Below are positions 49,689 through 58,712 of a DNA stretch of 64,000 nucleotides, one piece after another. Each line of letters opens with the position of its first letter. Positions within the stretch are counted from its first letter, which is position 1. The position numbers and the translations under genes are program-made. Source of the stretch: Methylobacterium sp. C25 (GTDB lineage Bacteria; Pseudomonadota; Alphaproteobacteria; Rhizobiales; Beijerinckiaceae); contig NZ_JAAUVI010000002.1 of NCBI RefSeq assembly GCF_021352225.1, forward strand, positions 248,001 to 312,000, read 5' to 3'. The notes under the pieces were generated by a model. The model was not told the origin of the DNA and did not search any database. It was given only the letters and a program-made list of their open reading frames with translations.

Positions 49689-50408
49689 CTAGGCGAAGAC
49701 GGCGTCGAGATAGGTCCTGACGTAGCCGGGCATGCGGGCCGGATCGATGTCGGCGGGGCTGCGCGCGATGACCATTCGGGCGAGTTCGGGTTCCTCGTCC
49801 CTGGCGTGGTGAGCCTCAGCCTGCGCTACCAACTCCTCGGCGCTCTCCGCAAAGGTGACGGGGCGCAGGAAGGCCAGCTGACCGTCGCCGCGCAGCAGCA
49901 CCCACGGTGCGCGCCGCGCCTCCTTTGGCAGAACGAGACCCGTTTCCTCTTCGAACTCTCGTGCTGCGCTGTCGGGGAGATCGACGAGGCCGCCATCCCG
50001 GACATCCTCGCGATCCGGCGTGCCGCAGGGGAAATAGACCTGTCCGGCATTGGCGGTGTGAGCGCCCATCTCGCCGAGCAGCACCGCTCCGTCGCTCGTG
50101 TGAGGCACGATCGCCGAGAAGGCGTTGTAGACACCGGTCTTCGGCGCCTTCCAGTCGCGGGAGGCGATGAAGCGCGAGTAGCGCGTCTCGAAGAACCGGA
50201 CCTCGCAGGCGCGGTTCGCAATCGTGCAGCCCTGGCTCAGCAGGACAGGCCCGTCGAACATGCCCGGACGCTCCGCGACGCGACGCTGCCAGTTGTCGTC
50301 GATCGCCTCCGCATTCTCCCGAGCCCAGGCCCAATCGTATTCGTCGAGCCGGGCGGAGACGCTTGCGAGGCGGACGAGGGTGAAGCCGTGCCCTGAGCCC
50401 TCAGACAA
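49689..50408 (-). CDS. Nudix hydrolase-like protein
   Basis: A 239-residue protein. A long N-terminal region (1-110: SRFIASRDWKAPKTGVYNAF) precedes a Nudix-like box at about 140-170 (CGTPDREDVRDGGLVDLPDS, then AAREFEEETGLVL), where the catalytic Glu set REFEEETG is intact but the spacing ahead is longer than usual. Substrate unknown. Its start overlaps the end of the PhzF-like gene by eight bases, so the two are co-translated. Confidence 0.75.
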   Translation of the reverse strand: MSEGSGHGFTLVRLASVSARLDEYDWAWARENAEAIDDNWQRRVAERPGMFDGPVLLSQGCTIANRACEVRFFETRYSRFIASRDWKAPKTGVYNAFSAIVPHTSDGAVLLGEMGAHTANAGQVYFPCGTPDREDVRDGGLVDLPDSAAREFEEETGLVLPKEARRAPWVLLRGDGQLAFLRPVTFAESAEELVAQAEAHHARDEEPELARMVIARSPADIDPARMPGYVRTYLDAVFA

Positions 50409-51330
50409 GCAGCTTGCCCTCGCTGATCAAAACGGCAGCGCCGCTGATTTCGGCGGAACGCAAGGTGCCGCCCTCGACCATAACCTGCAGGCCGATCTCG
50501 CTCGGACGGCCCATGGCGTAGCCCTGGCGGATGATCACGTCATGCGCGCCGTCGCCGAGCCGCTCGAATTGCATCAGCACGCCGGCGAAGGCGGCGGCCG
50601 CCGAACCCGTCGCCGGGTCTTCGGGGATGCCGCGATGCGGCGCGAACATCCGCGCCTGATAGCGCCGGCCAGTCGGAGCCGGATCCGGCGTGTAGAGGTA
50701 GAGGGCGCCGGTCTTGCCCGCCTCGTGGGCGCGATCGAAGGCGGCCGTGTCGAGCTTGGCCCGGTCGAGGGCCTCGCGGCTCGCGAGCGGCACGAAGGTG
50801 AAGGGCTCGCCGGTTCCGTGGCGGCTCGCCTTGTGCCGGAAATAGCCGATGTCTTCGGGCTTGAGCCCGAGCATGCTGGCGAGCGTGCTCGCCTCCAGCC
50901 CCTCTCCGGCGAAGACCGGCAGGCTCGGCACCTTGAAGCGGGCGCGGCCCATTCCCTTGCCCGTCTCGACCACGCATGGCACGACGCCGATGGTTTCCTC
51001 GAGCCCGAAGGCCGTCGCGTCGGCTTGGTTTTCGCCCCTATGCGTGGCGCGGTCGCGCAGGGCGAGGAGCACGGCCGTGCCGATCGTCGGGTGGCCAGCG
51101 AAGGGCAATTCGCTCAAGGGCGTGAAGATGCGCAGCCGCGCCCGGTGACGCGGCTGCTCGGGCGGCAGCACGAAGACCGTCTCCGACAGGTTGAACTCGC
51201 GGGCGATGGTCTGCATCGCCGCATCGTCCAGGCCCTCGGCATCCAGAACAACGGCGAGAGGATTGCCGGCGAGGGGCTCCTCCGTGAAGACGTCCAGGGT
51301 GGCGAAGCGGCGCTGGGTCATACGGTTCAT
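50401..51330 (-). CDS. PhzF family isomerase/epimerase
   Basis: A 309-residue protein of the PhzF/diaminopimelate-epimerase fold. LDVFTEEPLAGNPLAVVLDA and REFNLSETVFVLPPE include the catalytic Glu (SETVFV), and ELPFAGHPTIGTAVLL and DPATGSAAAAFAGVL complete the active site. Most members outside phenazine clusters have unknown substrates, and no phz genes are present. Starts at 51330 and 51321 (MTQRRF) are both possible. Confidence 0.9.
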   Translation of the reverse strand: MNRMTQRRFATLDVFTEEPLAGNPLAVVLDAEGLDDAAMQTIAREFNLSETVFVLPPEQPRHRARLRIFTPLSELPFAGHPTIGTAVLLALRDRATHRGENQADATAFGLEETIGVVPCVVETGKGMGRARFKVPSLPVFAGEGLEASTLASMLGLKPEDIGYFRHKASRHGTGEPFTFVPLASREALDRAKLDTAAFDRAHEAGKTGALYLYTPDPAPTGRRYQARMFAPHRGIPEDPATGSAAAAFAGVLMQFERLGDGAHDVIIRQGYAMGRPSEIGLQVMVEGGTLRSAEISGAAVLISEGKLLV

Positions 51331-51459
51331 CTCGGTCTGGGGGCCGCCAAGCGACAGAGATCGGCGGCTGGCGTCAAGGCCGAGATGGGCTTCCGGCTAC
51401 CTCGTCGCGGCCAGCCGTCGGGCCATTCCGACGCTCGTGCTTCGACGCCGGTCGGGCGC

Positions 51460-52311
51460 TCATACGGCCTCGATCGGGAAAGTCTTGGTCGGGTTCACGA
51501 ACTCGTCTTGTGCGTCGACGGTGAGAAGTTCCATCGAACCCGCCTCGGCCGTCGCCTTGAGCAGTCCGTGGATCGAGGAGGCGGCCATGCCGAGCGCCGT
51601 CGCGGCCGATCCGCTGCGCAGGTAGTGAACGAGGAACAGGGCGGCGACCGCATCGCCCGCGCCGCTCACCGCCTTGAGGTCGAGCCGCGGCGTGCGCACG
51701 CGCCAGAAGCTGCCGCCCTCCGCTGCCATCATGTCGATGGCATCGCCCGGAGTGGCGTCGGTGGAGAGGGAGGTGACGAGCACCACGCGCGGACCCATTG
51801 CCTGAATGGCAGAGGCCGCCGCCTTGGCCTCGGTGAGCGTCGTGGTCGGCAGATCGGAAAGCAGGTTCAGCTCGAACTGGTTCGGCGTGACGATATCGGC
51901 CGCGGGCACCGCGCGCTCGCGCATCAGATCGGCGATGCCGGGGCGAACATAGACGCCGGAATAGGTGTCGCCGATCACTGGGTCGCAGCAATAGAGCGCC
52001 TTCGCATTGGCCGCGCGCACCTTGGCGACCGCGTCGAGAATGGCGGTGCCGATATCGGGCGAGCCCATATAGCCCGAGAGCACGGCGTCGCAGTCGCCGA
52101 GCGCGCCGCGCTCTTCGACGCCCTGCACGACTTCCTCGATCGCCGGCCCGTCGAAGACGCGACCGCGCCAGGCGCCGTAGCCGGTGTGGTTCGAGAACTG
52201 GACCGTGTGAACGGGCAGCACCTCGACGCCCATGCGCTGCATCGGGAACACCGCGGAGGCGTTGCCGACATGGCCGTATGCGACGTGGGACTGGATCGAG
52301 AGAACCTTCAT
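51460..52311 (-). CDS. pdxY: Pyridoxal kinase PdxY
   Basis: A 283-residue ribokinase-fold enzyme phosphorylating pyridoxal to pyridoxal 5'-phosphate. Diagnostic stretches are LSIQSHVAYGHVGNASAVFP, GYMGSPDIGTAI, DPVIGDTYSGVYV and LKAVSGAGDAVAALFL with the catalytic Asp in GAGDA. The ATG read from 52311 begins MKVLSIQSHVAYGH as in the family; earlier starts add unrelated sequence. Confidence 0.92.
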   Translation of the reverse strand: MKVLSIQSHVAYGHVGNASAVFPMQRMGVEVLPVHTVQFSNHTGYGAWRGRVFDGPAIEEVVQGVEERGALGDCDAVLSGYMGSPDIGTAILDAVAKVRAANAKALYCCDPVIGDTYSGVYVRPGIADLMRERAVPAADIVTPNQFELNLLSDLPTTTLTEAKAAASAIQAMGPRVVLVTSLSTDATPGDAIDMMAAEGGSFWRVRTPRLDLKAVSGAGDAVAALFLVHYLRSGSAATALGMAASSIHGLLKATAEAGSMELLTVDAQDEFVNPTKTFPIEAV

Positions 52312-52551
52312 GGCGGGTCCGCCGATGATCAATGCCGTCGCCTGATAGCCGAGTTCGTCGACCGGCACATCAGCCTCCGTTCGACGGGATCTCCGCGCAG
52401 CCACGCCCCCGGAACGGGATTCCCCGTTTTCGGACAAATGCGAACGGCGCCGTTAATCCTAAACCAACGAATTGATGGTCGCCGGATGAAATCCGCGTAG
52501 GGATCGTGAGCCTGAGCGACCCCCTCCGTGGGTCGCGAGAGGGCCGGTGCC

Positions 52552-53676
52552 GTGTCGACATCCGTGGTTCAGCCGCCTGCGGCATCGGACGCGAAGATCC
52601 TGGTCCAGATCCAGTGGCTTCGCGCCATCGCGGCGATCATGGTGGTCTTCCACCATGCGAATTTTCACTGGAACGGGCTGCGCGAAGCCCTCGACCTGCC
52701 GGCGGCCGATTTCCTCGGCCTGAACTGCTGGTGGTTCGGCATCTACATTTTCTTCGTGATCTCCGGCTTCCTGATGGTGCGGGCGAGCCCCGATTTCGGC
52801 GTGCCTGGCGCATCGCGGCGATTCCTCGTGCGCCGCATCATCCGCATCGTGCCGCTCTACTGGCTACTGACGACGCTTTCGGTGCTGGCCCTGATCCTCG
52901 TCCCGTCGAGCCAGGTCATCGAGACGGGCACGCTCGCCTACGTCGTGAAATCCTACCTGTTCATCCCGGTCCTGCGCGTCTCCGGCGACATGCGGCCGAT
53001 CCTCGGCCAGGGCTGGACGCTGAACTACGAGATGTTTTTCTACCTCTGTTTCGCCCTGGCGATGCTGCTACCGCGCCGGCTGGGCCTCACCGCACTGACG
53101 GCCAGCTTCCTGGCGCTCGCCTGGATCGGCCGGGACGCGACGGTCGCGACACCGATCTTCTACAGCGTCACGGACGGGTTGCTCGTGGTGTTCCTGTTCG
53201 GCTGCGGGCTCGGCCTCGCCCATGAGAAGGGCCTGCGGCTGCCCTGGCCGGTGGCCATTGCGGCGATCGTCTCTGGTATAGCCTGGCTGCTCGCCGATCT
53301 GCGGGGCTCTGCCCCCTGGGTCGCGGGCGTCCCGGCCCTGCTCGTGGTCGCCGGTGTGGCGCTGCGGCCGCCGCCGCGCGAGACTTTTGCCGGCCGCTGG
53401 TTCGCGGCGATCGGGGATGCCTCGTACAGCCTGTACCTGACACACACCTTCGTGCTGCGCGGCGTGTTCCTGGTTTGGAAGCGGCTCTGGCTCAGCGCGG
53501 CATCCGTCCCGTTTTTCATGCTGCTGTCGAGCCTCGCCGCGGTGGTCGCGAGCCTGCTGATTTACCGCTATGTCGAGCGGCCGATGACGCGGGCGCTGCT
53601 TGGGCGTTATCGCGCGATGGAAGCAAGAAACCGCCTGTCCGTGCTCGCGCCGGCGGCGGAGCCCCGCATCGCCTGA
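52552..53676 (+). CDS. Acyltransferase 3 family membrane protein
   Basis: A 374-residue polytopic protein with about ten membrane segments. The family motif is QIQWLRAIAAIMVVFHHANF near the N-terminus (catalytic His in VVFHH), then GIYIFFVISGFLMV, RRIIRIVPLYWLLT and GWTLNYEMFFYLCF. It probably O-acylates a surface sugar or lipid in the inner membrane. GTG 52552 follows GAGAGGG at 52537-52543 and is preferred to GTG 52528. Confidence 0.87.
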   Translation: MSTSVVQPPAASDAKILVQIQWLRAIAAIMVVFHHANFHWNGLREALDLPAADFLGLNCWWFGIYIFFVISGFLMVRASPDFGVPGASRRFLVRRIIRIVPLYWLLTTLSVLALILVPSSQVIETGTLAYVVKSYLFIPVLRVSGDMRPILGQGWTLNYEMFFYLCFALAMLLPRRLGLTALTASFLALAWIGRDATVATPIFYSVTDGLLVVFLFGCGLGLAHEKGLRLPWPVAIAAIVSGIAWLLADLRGSAPWVAGVPALLVVAGVALRPPPRETFAGRWFAAIGDASYSLYLTHTFVLRGVFLVWKRLWLSAASVPFFMLLSSLAAVVASLLIYRYVERPMTRALLGRYRAMEARNRLSVLAPAAEPRIA

Positions 53677-53743
53677 TCGCGGCTCCTTGCGGGCCGAGCC
53701 CGCTCCGGCCACATGCTTGGCTCTCACTCAGAGCCTGCGAAGC

Positions 53744-54265
53744 ATGGATTTCGACGCTATCCGCCAATCCGTCCTCGGCTTCGTCGAGTTGCACAAGGCA
53801 TGGACGCCACTGGTCGCAGGCGTGCTCGCCTTCTGCGAGTCCCTGGCGTTCCTGTCGCTGCTGGTGCCGGCCACCGTGATCCTCGTCGGGATCGGCGCGC
53901 TGATCGGAGCGAGCGACATCCCGTTCTGGCCGGTGGTGATCGCCGCCGCCATCGGTGCTGCGCTCGGCGATTGGATCTCCTACGAGTTCGGCCGCTACTT
54001 CAAGGAAGACGCCAAGGGCTTCTGGCCAATGAGCCGCTATCCGGAGCCGACTCGCCGCGCCGAGGACTTCCTGCGTCGCTGGGGTGCCGGCGCCGTGGCG
54101 ATCGGGCGGTTCTTCGGGCCGGTCCGCGCGGTGATCCCGCTCATTGCGGGCATCTTCGGCGTGAACCGACTGCCCTTCCAGGTCGCCAACGTCCTCTCGG
54201 CCGCGGTCTGGGCCTTCGTGCTGCTGGCGCCCGGCGCCGGGCTTCTCTCGTGGTTCCAGGGCTAG
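53744..54265 (+). CDS. DedA family membrane protein
   Basis: A 173-residue DedA/VTT protein: VAGVLAFCESLAFLSLLVPA with the conserved acidic residue in the first re-entrant loop, GAALGDWISYEFGRYF and FGPVRAVIPLIAGIFGVNRL with the conserved Arg/Pro pattern. DedA proteins act in lipid-carrier recycling and membrane homeostasis at the inner membrane. ATG 53744 gives a typical start (MDFDAI). It ends four bases before the binding-protein-like gene. Confidence 0.88.
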   Translation: MDFDAIRQSVLGFVELHKAWTPLVAGVLAFCESLAFLSLLVPATVILVGIGALIGASDIPFWPVVIAAAIGAALGDWISYEFGRYFKEDAKGFWPMSRYPEPTRRAEDFLRRWGAGAVAIGRFFGPVRAVIPLIAGIFGVNRLPFQVANVLSAAVWAFVLLAPGAGLLSWFQG

Positions 54266-54269
54266 CGGC

Positions 54270-55064
54270 GTGAGGCGCTTCCCGCCCGAGCGCATCGTTT
54301 GCCTCACGGAAGAAACGGTCGAGACCCTGTATCTCCTCGGTGAGCAGGACCGCATCGTCGGCGTGTCCGGCTATGCGGTGCGCCCGCCTCAGGTGCGGCG
54401 GGAAAAACCGCGGGTCTCGGCCTTCACCAGCGCAGATCTCCCGAAGATCCTGGCACTGGAGCCGGACCTCGTCCTCGCCTTCTCGGACCTCCAGGCCGAC
54501 ATCGTCGCCGATCTCGCCCGCGCCGGCATCGCGGTGCACCTGTTCAACCAGCGCGACCTCGCCGGCTGCCTCGCCATGATCCGTACCGTCGGCGCCTTGG
54601 TCGGCGCTTCGGAAAAGGCCGAGGCGCTGGCGCAGGGCTACGAGCGCGATCTCGCCGCCGCTGCCGAAGCGAGCCGGGGACGACCACGGCCACGCGTCTA
54701 TTTCGAGGAATGGGACGAGCCGATGATCTCGGGTATCGGCTGGGTCAGCGACCTGATCCGAGCCGCCGGAGCCGTCGACGTGTTTCCGGAGCTCTCGCGG
54801 GCGCAAGGGGCGAAGGACCGCATCGTTACCTCGGAGCAGGTCATCGCGGCTCGACCCGACATCATCCTGGCATCCTGGTGCGGGAAGAAGGTCAATGTCG
54901 AGCGCATCCGCGCGCGACCGGGCTGGGAGGCGATCCTCGCCGTGGCGGGCGGCTGCATCCACGAGATCAAGTCGCCGCTGATCCTGCAGCCGGGGCCAGC
55001 GGCGTTGACCGATGGCTTCGCGGCGATCCGGGCCGTGGTGGAAGCCTGGGCGGCCCGGACCTGA
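54270..55064 (+). CDS. BtuF-like (periplasmic binding protein type III) protein without signal peptide
   Basis: A 264-residue protein of the BtuF/FecB fold: RIVCLTEETVETLYLLGEQD, RIVGVSGYAV, ILALEPDLVLAFSDLQ and RPRPRVYFEEWDEPMISGIG, the usual two-lobe pattern of vitamin B12 or siderophore receptors. It begins at GTG 54270, directly after the DedA stop, with no signal peptide, so it is probably cytoplasmic; such signal-less BtuF-like proteins occur widely and their ligand is unknown. No B12 riboswitch was seen. Confidence 0.75.
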   Translation: MRRFPPERIVCLTEETVETLYLLGEQDRIVGVSGYAVRPPQVRREKPRVSAFTSADLPKILALEPDLVLAFSDLQADIVADLARAGIAVHLFNQRDLAGCLAMIRTVGALVGASEKAEALAQGYERDLAAAAEASRGRPRPRVYFEEWDEPMISGIGWVSDLIRAAGAVDVFPELSRAQGAKDRIVTSEQVIAARPDIILASWCGKKVNVERIRARPGWEAILAVAGGCIHEIKSPLILQPGPAALTDGFAAIRAVVEAWAART

Positions 55065-55068
55065 TGAC

Positions 55069-55671
55069 TTAGCCGCGCGCCGCAGGCTTGAGGATTTCCG
55101 CCAGCACCGGAGTCAGCAGGTCGACCAACACCGCCGGGTCGGCTTTGGCGAGCGCGTCGAGGCCCATCATCTGCCTCATGCCCTGGAAGCCTGCGACAAG
55201 CGCCAGGAAGATGGCCGCCCGCTCGCTCGGATGATCGGCGCCGACCGCGCCGCTCGCGGCCGCCTGGTGTGCCTGAGCGATGCGCTCGCGTGCGATCTGG
55301 GCTGCGGTCTCGCTGCCGGTCGAGCGCAACAGGATCTGGAAACCGTCGAGCGGGCTGGTCTCGCGTGCGGTGATGCCGACCAGGGCCTGCGCGAAAGCGC
55401 GCGGGATGTCCTTGGCCGCGAGGTTCTCCGGCGCGAGAATGACCGGATCGCGCATCGTGTCGGCAACCACCTCTCCGAACAGCCCCTCCTTCGATCCGAA
55501 ATAGCGGCCCACCATCATGGCGGTGACGCCGGCTTCCGCTGCGATCGCGCGCAGGCCGACCCCGTCATAGCCATGTGCCGCGAAGGCGCGCCGCGCCGCC
55601 GCCAGGATCGCGGCTCTGGTGGCCGCCGCCTTGTCGGATCGCGTCACAGGCGATGAGGAAACGGCGTTCAT
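55069..55671 (-). CDS. TetR family regulator
   Basis: A 200-residue repressor. The helix-turn-helix is at about 18-58 (AAILAAARRAFAAHGYDGVG, LRAIAAEAGVTAMMVGRYFG); the C-terminal ligand/dimer domain follows. The ATG read from 55671 is chosen because upstream sequence in the same frame contains two copies of a palindromic operator. It is divergent from a reductase gene 95 bases away and probably represses both. Confidence 0.85.
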   Translation of the reverse strand: MNAVSSSPVTRSDKAAATRAAILAAARRAFAAHGYDGVGLRAIAAEAGVTAMMVGRYFGSKEGLFGEVVADTMRDPVILAPENLAAKDIPRAFAQALVGITARETSPLDGFQILLRSTGSETAAQIARERIAQAHQAAASGAVGADHPSERAAIFLALVAGFQGMRQMMGLDALAKADPAVLVDLLTPVLAEILKPAARG

Positions 55672-55719
55672 TATACGACTGTAGACTTTCTGATCCATGT
55701 TGAGTATACGGCTGTAGAC
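55672..55719. promoter_or_regulatory. Two operator repeats in the TetR/reductase promoter
   Basis: TATACGACTGTAGAC (55672-55686) and TATACGGCTGTAGAC (55705-55719) are near-identical direct repeats 33 bases apart, about three helical turns. Each is itself partly palindromic: GTATACGGCTGTAGAC matches its own complement at 12 of 16 positions. This is the expected form of a TetR-type double operator between divergent genes. Confidence 0.65.
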
Positions 55720-55765
55720 CAAAGGCGGCAATCGTTCGCCGTCTCGATGCGATCAGGACATTCTC

Positions 55766-56794
55766 ATGACCGACGACCTCGTCCTCGTCACCGGTGGAAC
55801 CGGCTTCATCGCCCAGCACTGCATTCTTGCCCTGCTCGACGCGGGATACCGGGTGCGGACGACCTTGCGCACGATGGCGCGCGAAGCCGAGGTGCGCCGT
55901 CATCTGCAGGCAGGCGGTGCGGAGCCCGGCGACCGCCTGTCCTTCGTCGTGGCCGATCTCGGGGCGGATCGCGGCTGGGCCGAGGCTGTCTCCGAATGCC
56001 TCTATGTGCTGCACGGCGCCTCCCCGACTCCGTCCGGCGATCAGGTGAGCGAGGAGGACTGGGTTCGGCCGGCGGTCGAGGGAAATCTCAGGGTGCTGCG
56101 TGCGGCCCGCGATGCCGGCGTGAAGCGGGTCGTCCTCACCTCCGCCTTTGGCGCGGTGGGTATGGGCCACAAGCCGATGAAGCGACCCTTCGACGAGACC
56201 GACTGGACCGATCTGAACGGCGACGTCGCGCTCTATCAGAAGTCGAAGACGCTCTCGGAGCGTGCGGCCTGGGAGTTCATCGCGGCCGAGGGACGCGGGC
56301 TCGAACTCGCCGCCGTGAACCCGACGGCGGTGCTCGGTCCGGTGCTCGGCGCCGACTACTCGCACTCGATCCGCATGATCAAGAACCTGATGGACGGGTT
56401 GCCGGGCTGCCCGAAGGTCAATTCTGGTTTCGTCGACGTGCGGGACGTCGCGGACCTGCATTTGCGCGCGATGACGGATCCCGCCGCGAATGGTGAGCGC
56501 TTCCTCGCCATTGCGGGCGAGAGCCTCTGGATCGCCGATGTCGCGCGGGTGCTTCGGGAACGCATGGGCGCCGCCGCGAGCAAGGTCACGACCCGCGAGA
56601 TCCCCAACACCATCGTGCGCATCGGCGCGCATGCCAATCCCGCGATGAAGGCGCTGGTGCCGTTCCTCGGTCTCAACATGAACGCCACCAGCGAGAAGGC
56701 CATCCGCCTGCTCGGCTGGTCTCCGCGCCCGGCGGAAGAGGCCATCGTCGCCTCGGCGGAGAGCCTGGTTCAACTCGGCCTGATCGCCGGCTGA
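55766..56794 (+). CDS. NAD(P)-dependent extended SDR (dihydroflavonol-reductase-like aldehyde reductase)
   Basis: A 342-residue Rossmann protein. The nucleotide motif is LVTGGTGFIAQHC (about 7-19); the active site includes VLTSAFGAVGMG and the YQKSK motif (Tyr-x-x-x-Lys). NPTAVLGPVLGADYSHSI and GFVDVRDVADLHLRAM are typical of dihydroflavonol-4-reductase-like enzymes, which in bacteria reduce aldehydes or ketones. It is divergent from the TetR gene and probably induced by that regulator's ligand. Confidence 0.88.
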   Translation: MTDDLVLVTGGTGFIAQHCILALLDAGYRVRTTLRTMAREAEVRRHLQAGGAEPGDRLSFVVADLGADRGWAEAVSECLYVLHGASPTPSGDQVSEEDWVRPAVEGNLRVLRAARDAGVKRVVLTSAFGAVGMGHKPMKRPFDETDWTDLNGDVALYQKSKTLSERAAWEFIAAEGRGLELAAVNPTAVLGPVLGADYSHSIRMIKNLMDGLPGCPKVNSGFVDVRDVADLHLRAMTDPAANGERFLAIAGESLWIADVARVLRERMGAAASKVTTREIPNTIVRIGAHANPAMKALVPFLGLNMNATSEKAIRLLGWSPRPAEEAIVASAESLVQLGLIAG

Positions 56795-57005
56795 GCGCGA
56801 GCCCGAGCGCGTTTCCTGACGACGCCTTCGTCCGCGGCCTCGACCAGGCCGCGCACACTGGCCAGCCTATGGCCGCGCCGGTCGCTCGGTTCGGCGATCC
56901 GCGCGTCGATCTGCGGCCGCAGCGGCGACGCGGGCGTGAAACCGGGGATGACAAGCCGAGCCGCAGATGATTCAGTCATGCCGCACCCACCGCGTGTCGC
57001 CGTCC

Positions 57006-57491
57006 ATGTCCGCTGCCCTCGCCCATGTCGTCTTGCCGCCCGATCGCCGTCAGTCGGCGACGGCGCTCCATGTTCAGCGCGGCGTGCGGCGGCTCTTCGC
57101 CGGGATGGGTTGCGTCACGCTGCCGGAATTCTCCCTGGCCAACGGACGCCGGGCCGACGTGATCGCCCTCTGTCCGGCCGGGCGGCTGACCATCGTCGAG
57201 ATCAAGTCGAGCGTCGCGGATTTTCGTGCCGATCGGAAATGGCCGGACTATCGCGACTTCTGCGACCGCTTCCTGTTTGCGATTCCCGACACCGTGCCGG
57301 AGAGCCTGATCCCGGAGGAATGCGGCCTGATCGTCGCCGACGCCTTCGGTGCCGCGGTGCTGCGTGAGCCGTGCGAGCACCCGCTCAGCGGCGCTCGGAG
57401 GAAGGCCGTGACATTGCGATTCGCGCACTCGGCGGCGCGGCAGCTGCACACGCTGGCCGATCCCGGGGCGATCGGCGACGGGGCGCTCTGA
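57006..57491 (+). CDS. mmcB: MmcB family DNA repair protein (DUF1052)
   Basis: A 161-residue protein with a PD-(D/E)xK nuclease-like core: RRADVIALCPAGRLTIVEIK then SSVADFRADRKWPDYRDFCD, the strongly conserved region of MmcB/DUF1052. In Caulobacter MmcB is a DNA-damage protein linked to the ImuB/DnaE2 mutasome. ATG 57006 is preferred, although a frame from 56967 is also open. A palindromic repeat follows. Confidence 0.82.
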   Translation: MSAALAHVVLPPDRRQSATALHVQRGVRRLFAGMGCVTLPEFSLANGRRADVIALCPAGRLTIVEIKSSVADFRADRKWPDYRDFCDRFLFAIPDTVPESLIPEECGLIVADAFGAAVLREPCEHPLSGARRKAVTLRFAHSAARQLHTLADPGAIGDGAL

Positions 57492-57495
57492 CACT

Positions 57496-57618
57496 CGCCG
57501 TCATTCCGGGGCCGCGGAGCGGAACCCGGAATCCAGAACCGCTGACGGAGCCATCATTGGCACCCTCGGCGGTTCTGGATTCCGGGTTCTCGCCTGCGGC
57601 GAGCCCCGGAACGACGGC
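57496..57618. repeat. Large extragenic palindrome after mmcB
   Basis: CGGAACCCGGAATCCAGAAC (57520-57539) faces GTTCTGGATTCCGGGTTCT (57572-57590) across about 30 bases. The outer arms CGCCGTCATTCCGGGGC and GCCCCGGAACGACGGCG also pair. This long hairpin resembles dispersed alphaproteobacterial repeats and lies between two convergent genes (mmcB and glk). Confidence 0.75.
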
Positions 57619-57640
57619 GTGGTGTAGCGCTGCCGGCCCC

Positions 57641-58636
57641 TCAGCCGTGCCAGTTCTGACCGTGATAGATGAACCGGTCGCCCTCGCTCGCGAGCGCAGC
57701 GAGGCCGTTGAGGGCCGGGTCTTTCACCGTGATGACGCTGGTCGGGATGCCGTGCATCATCTCGGCAAAGGGCGGCTTGTGCTCGAAGCTCTTCCGGAAG
57801 CCGCCTTCGTTGAGCACCGGCAGGATACGCGGGGCGATGCCACCGCCGATATAGACGCCGCCGGTGGTCAGGAAGGTCAGGGCGAGATCACCGCAGACCC
57901 GGCCGAGATATTTTGAGAACAGGCGGATCGCCTCGGCGGCGTGCGGATCCTCGCCCGAGAGGCCGGTCTCGGTGACCTTAGACGGGTCGATGGCCGATCC
58001 GTCACCGCCGCCGCGCACGCGCCTCACGGCTGCATGGAGCCGGGCGAGGCCGGGGCCCGAGAGCAGCGCCTCGACGGTGATGCGGCCATCAATTCGCTCG
58101 AGGCCTGGCCAGATCTCGAAGTCTTCGTCGTCGCTAGGGCCGAAATCGGTGTGGCCGGCCTCGGTCGAAACGATGGCGAGGCGCTCCTGGTAAGGCACGA
58201 GCGCGGCGGCGCCGAAGCCGGTGCCGGGACCGAGGACGAGCCGGGCGCCGCGGCTGGAATGCCTGACGTCGCCGATCATCGAGAGATCGCCTTCGGTGAT
58301 GTTCGCCGCGCCGGCCGCCACGGGCACGTAGTCGTTGACCACGACGACGCGGGTCAGTCCGAAATCCTTGCCGATGCGCTCGGCCTCGATCACCCAGTCG
58401 GCGTTGGTCAGGCGCACCGAGGGTGCGTCGACCCGGCCCGCGATGGCGAGGACGGCCGAGCGCGGCCTAGCGTCGCCGCCCTTGCCGAGGGAAGCGCGGA
58501 TCGCGGCGCTGATGTCGGGATGACCCTTGGTCGGCTCGTGGGAGAGCATCCGCGGCGTGCCGCCAGCCTGCTCGATCAAGCCGAAGCGAGCATTCGTGCC
58601 GCCGATGTCGCCGAGGAGGACTGGAAATTCGAACAT
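57641..58636 (-). CDS. glk: Glucokinase
   Basis: A 331-residue ROK-independent bacterial glucokinase. The phosphate motif LLGDIGGTNARFGL is at about 7-20, with VVVNDYVPVAAGA, LGPGTGFGAAALVP (second phosphate motif) and TEAGHTDFGP with the substrate Glu/His. TTGGVYIGGGIAPRILP closes the family signature. ATG read from 58636 (MFEFPVLL) is chosen; a longer upstream frame is not protein-like. It phosphorylates glucose in the cytoplasm. otsB lies just upstream on the same strand. Confidence 0.93.
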   Translation of the reverse strand: MFEFPVLLGDIGGTNARFGLIEQAGGTPRMLSHEPTKGHPDISAAIRASLGKGGDARPRSAVLAIAGRVDAPSVRLTNADWVIEAERIGKDFGLTRVVVVNDYVPVAAGAANITEGDLSMIGDVRHSSRGARLVLGPGTGFGAAALVPYQERLAIVSTEAGHTDFGPSDDEDFEIWPGLERIDGRITVEALLSGPGLARLHAAVRRVRGGGDGSAIDPSKVTETGLSGEDPHAAEAIRLFSKYLGRVCGDLALTFLTTGGVYIGGGIAPRILPVLNEGGFRKSFEHKPPFAEMMHGIPTSVITVKDPALNGLAALASEGDRFIYHGQNWHG

Positions 58637-58712
58637 GGAGCCGCCGTCTCGCTTCGCCCCGCCGGTCGGACCGCTTCCTTGGGGCAGGCTATGGGATTGA
58701 ACTTCGGTCGCG

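Noticed and set aside
50224..52500. Plus-strand open frame of about 758 codons opposite the Nudix, PhzF and pdxY genes
   Set aside because: Antisense shadow; all three minus-strand genes have clear motifs and the frame has none.
56770..56979. Minus-strand 69-codon frame between the reductase and mmcB
   Set aside because: It overlaps the end of the reductase gene and is Arg/Ala-rich with no recognisable feature; chance is more likely.
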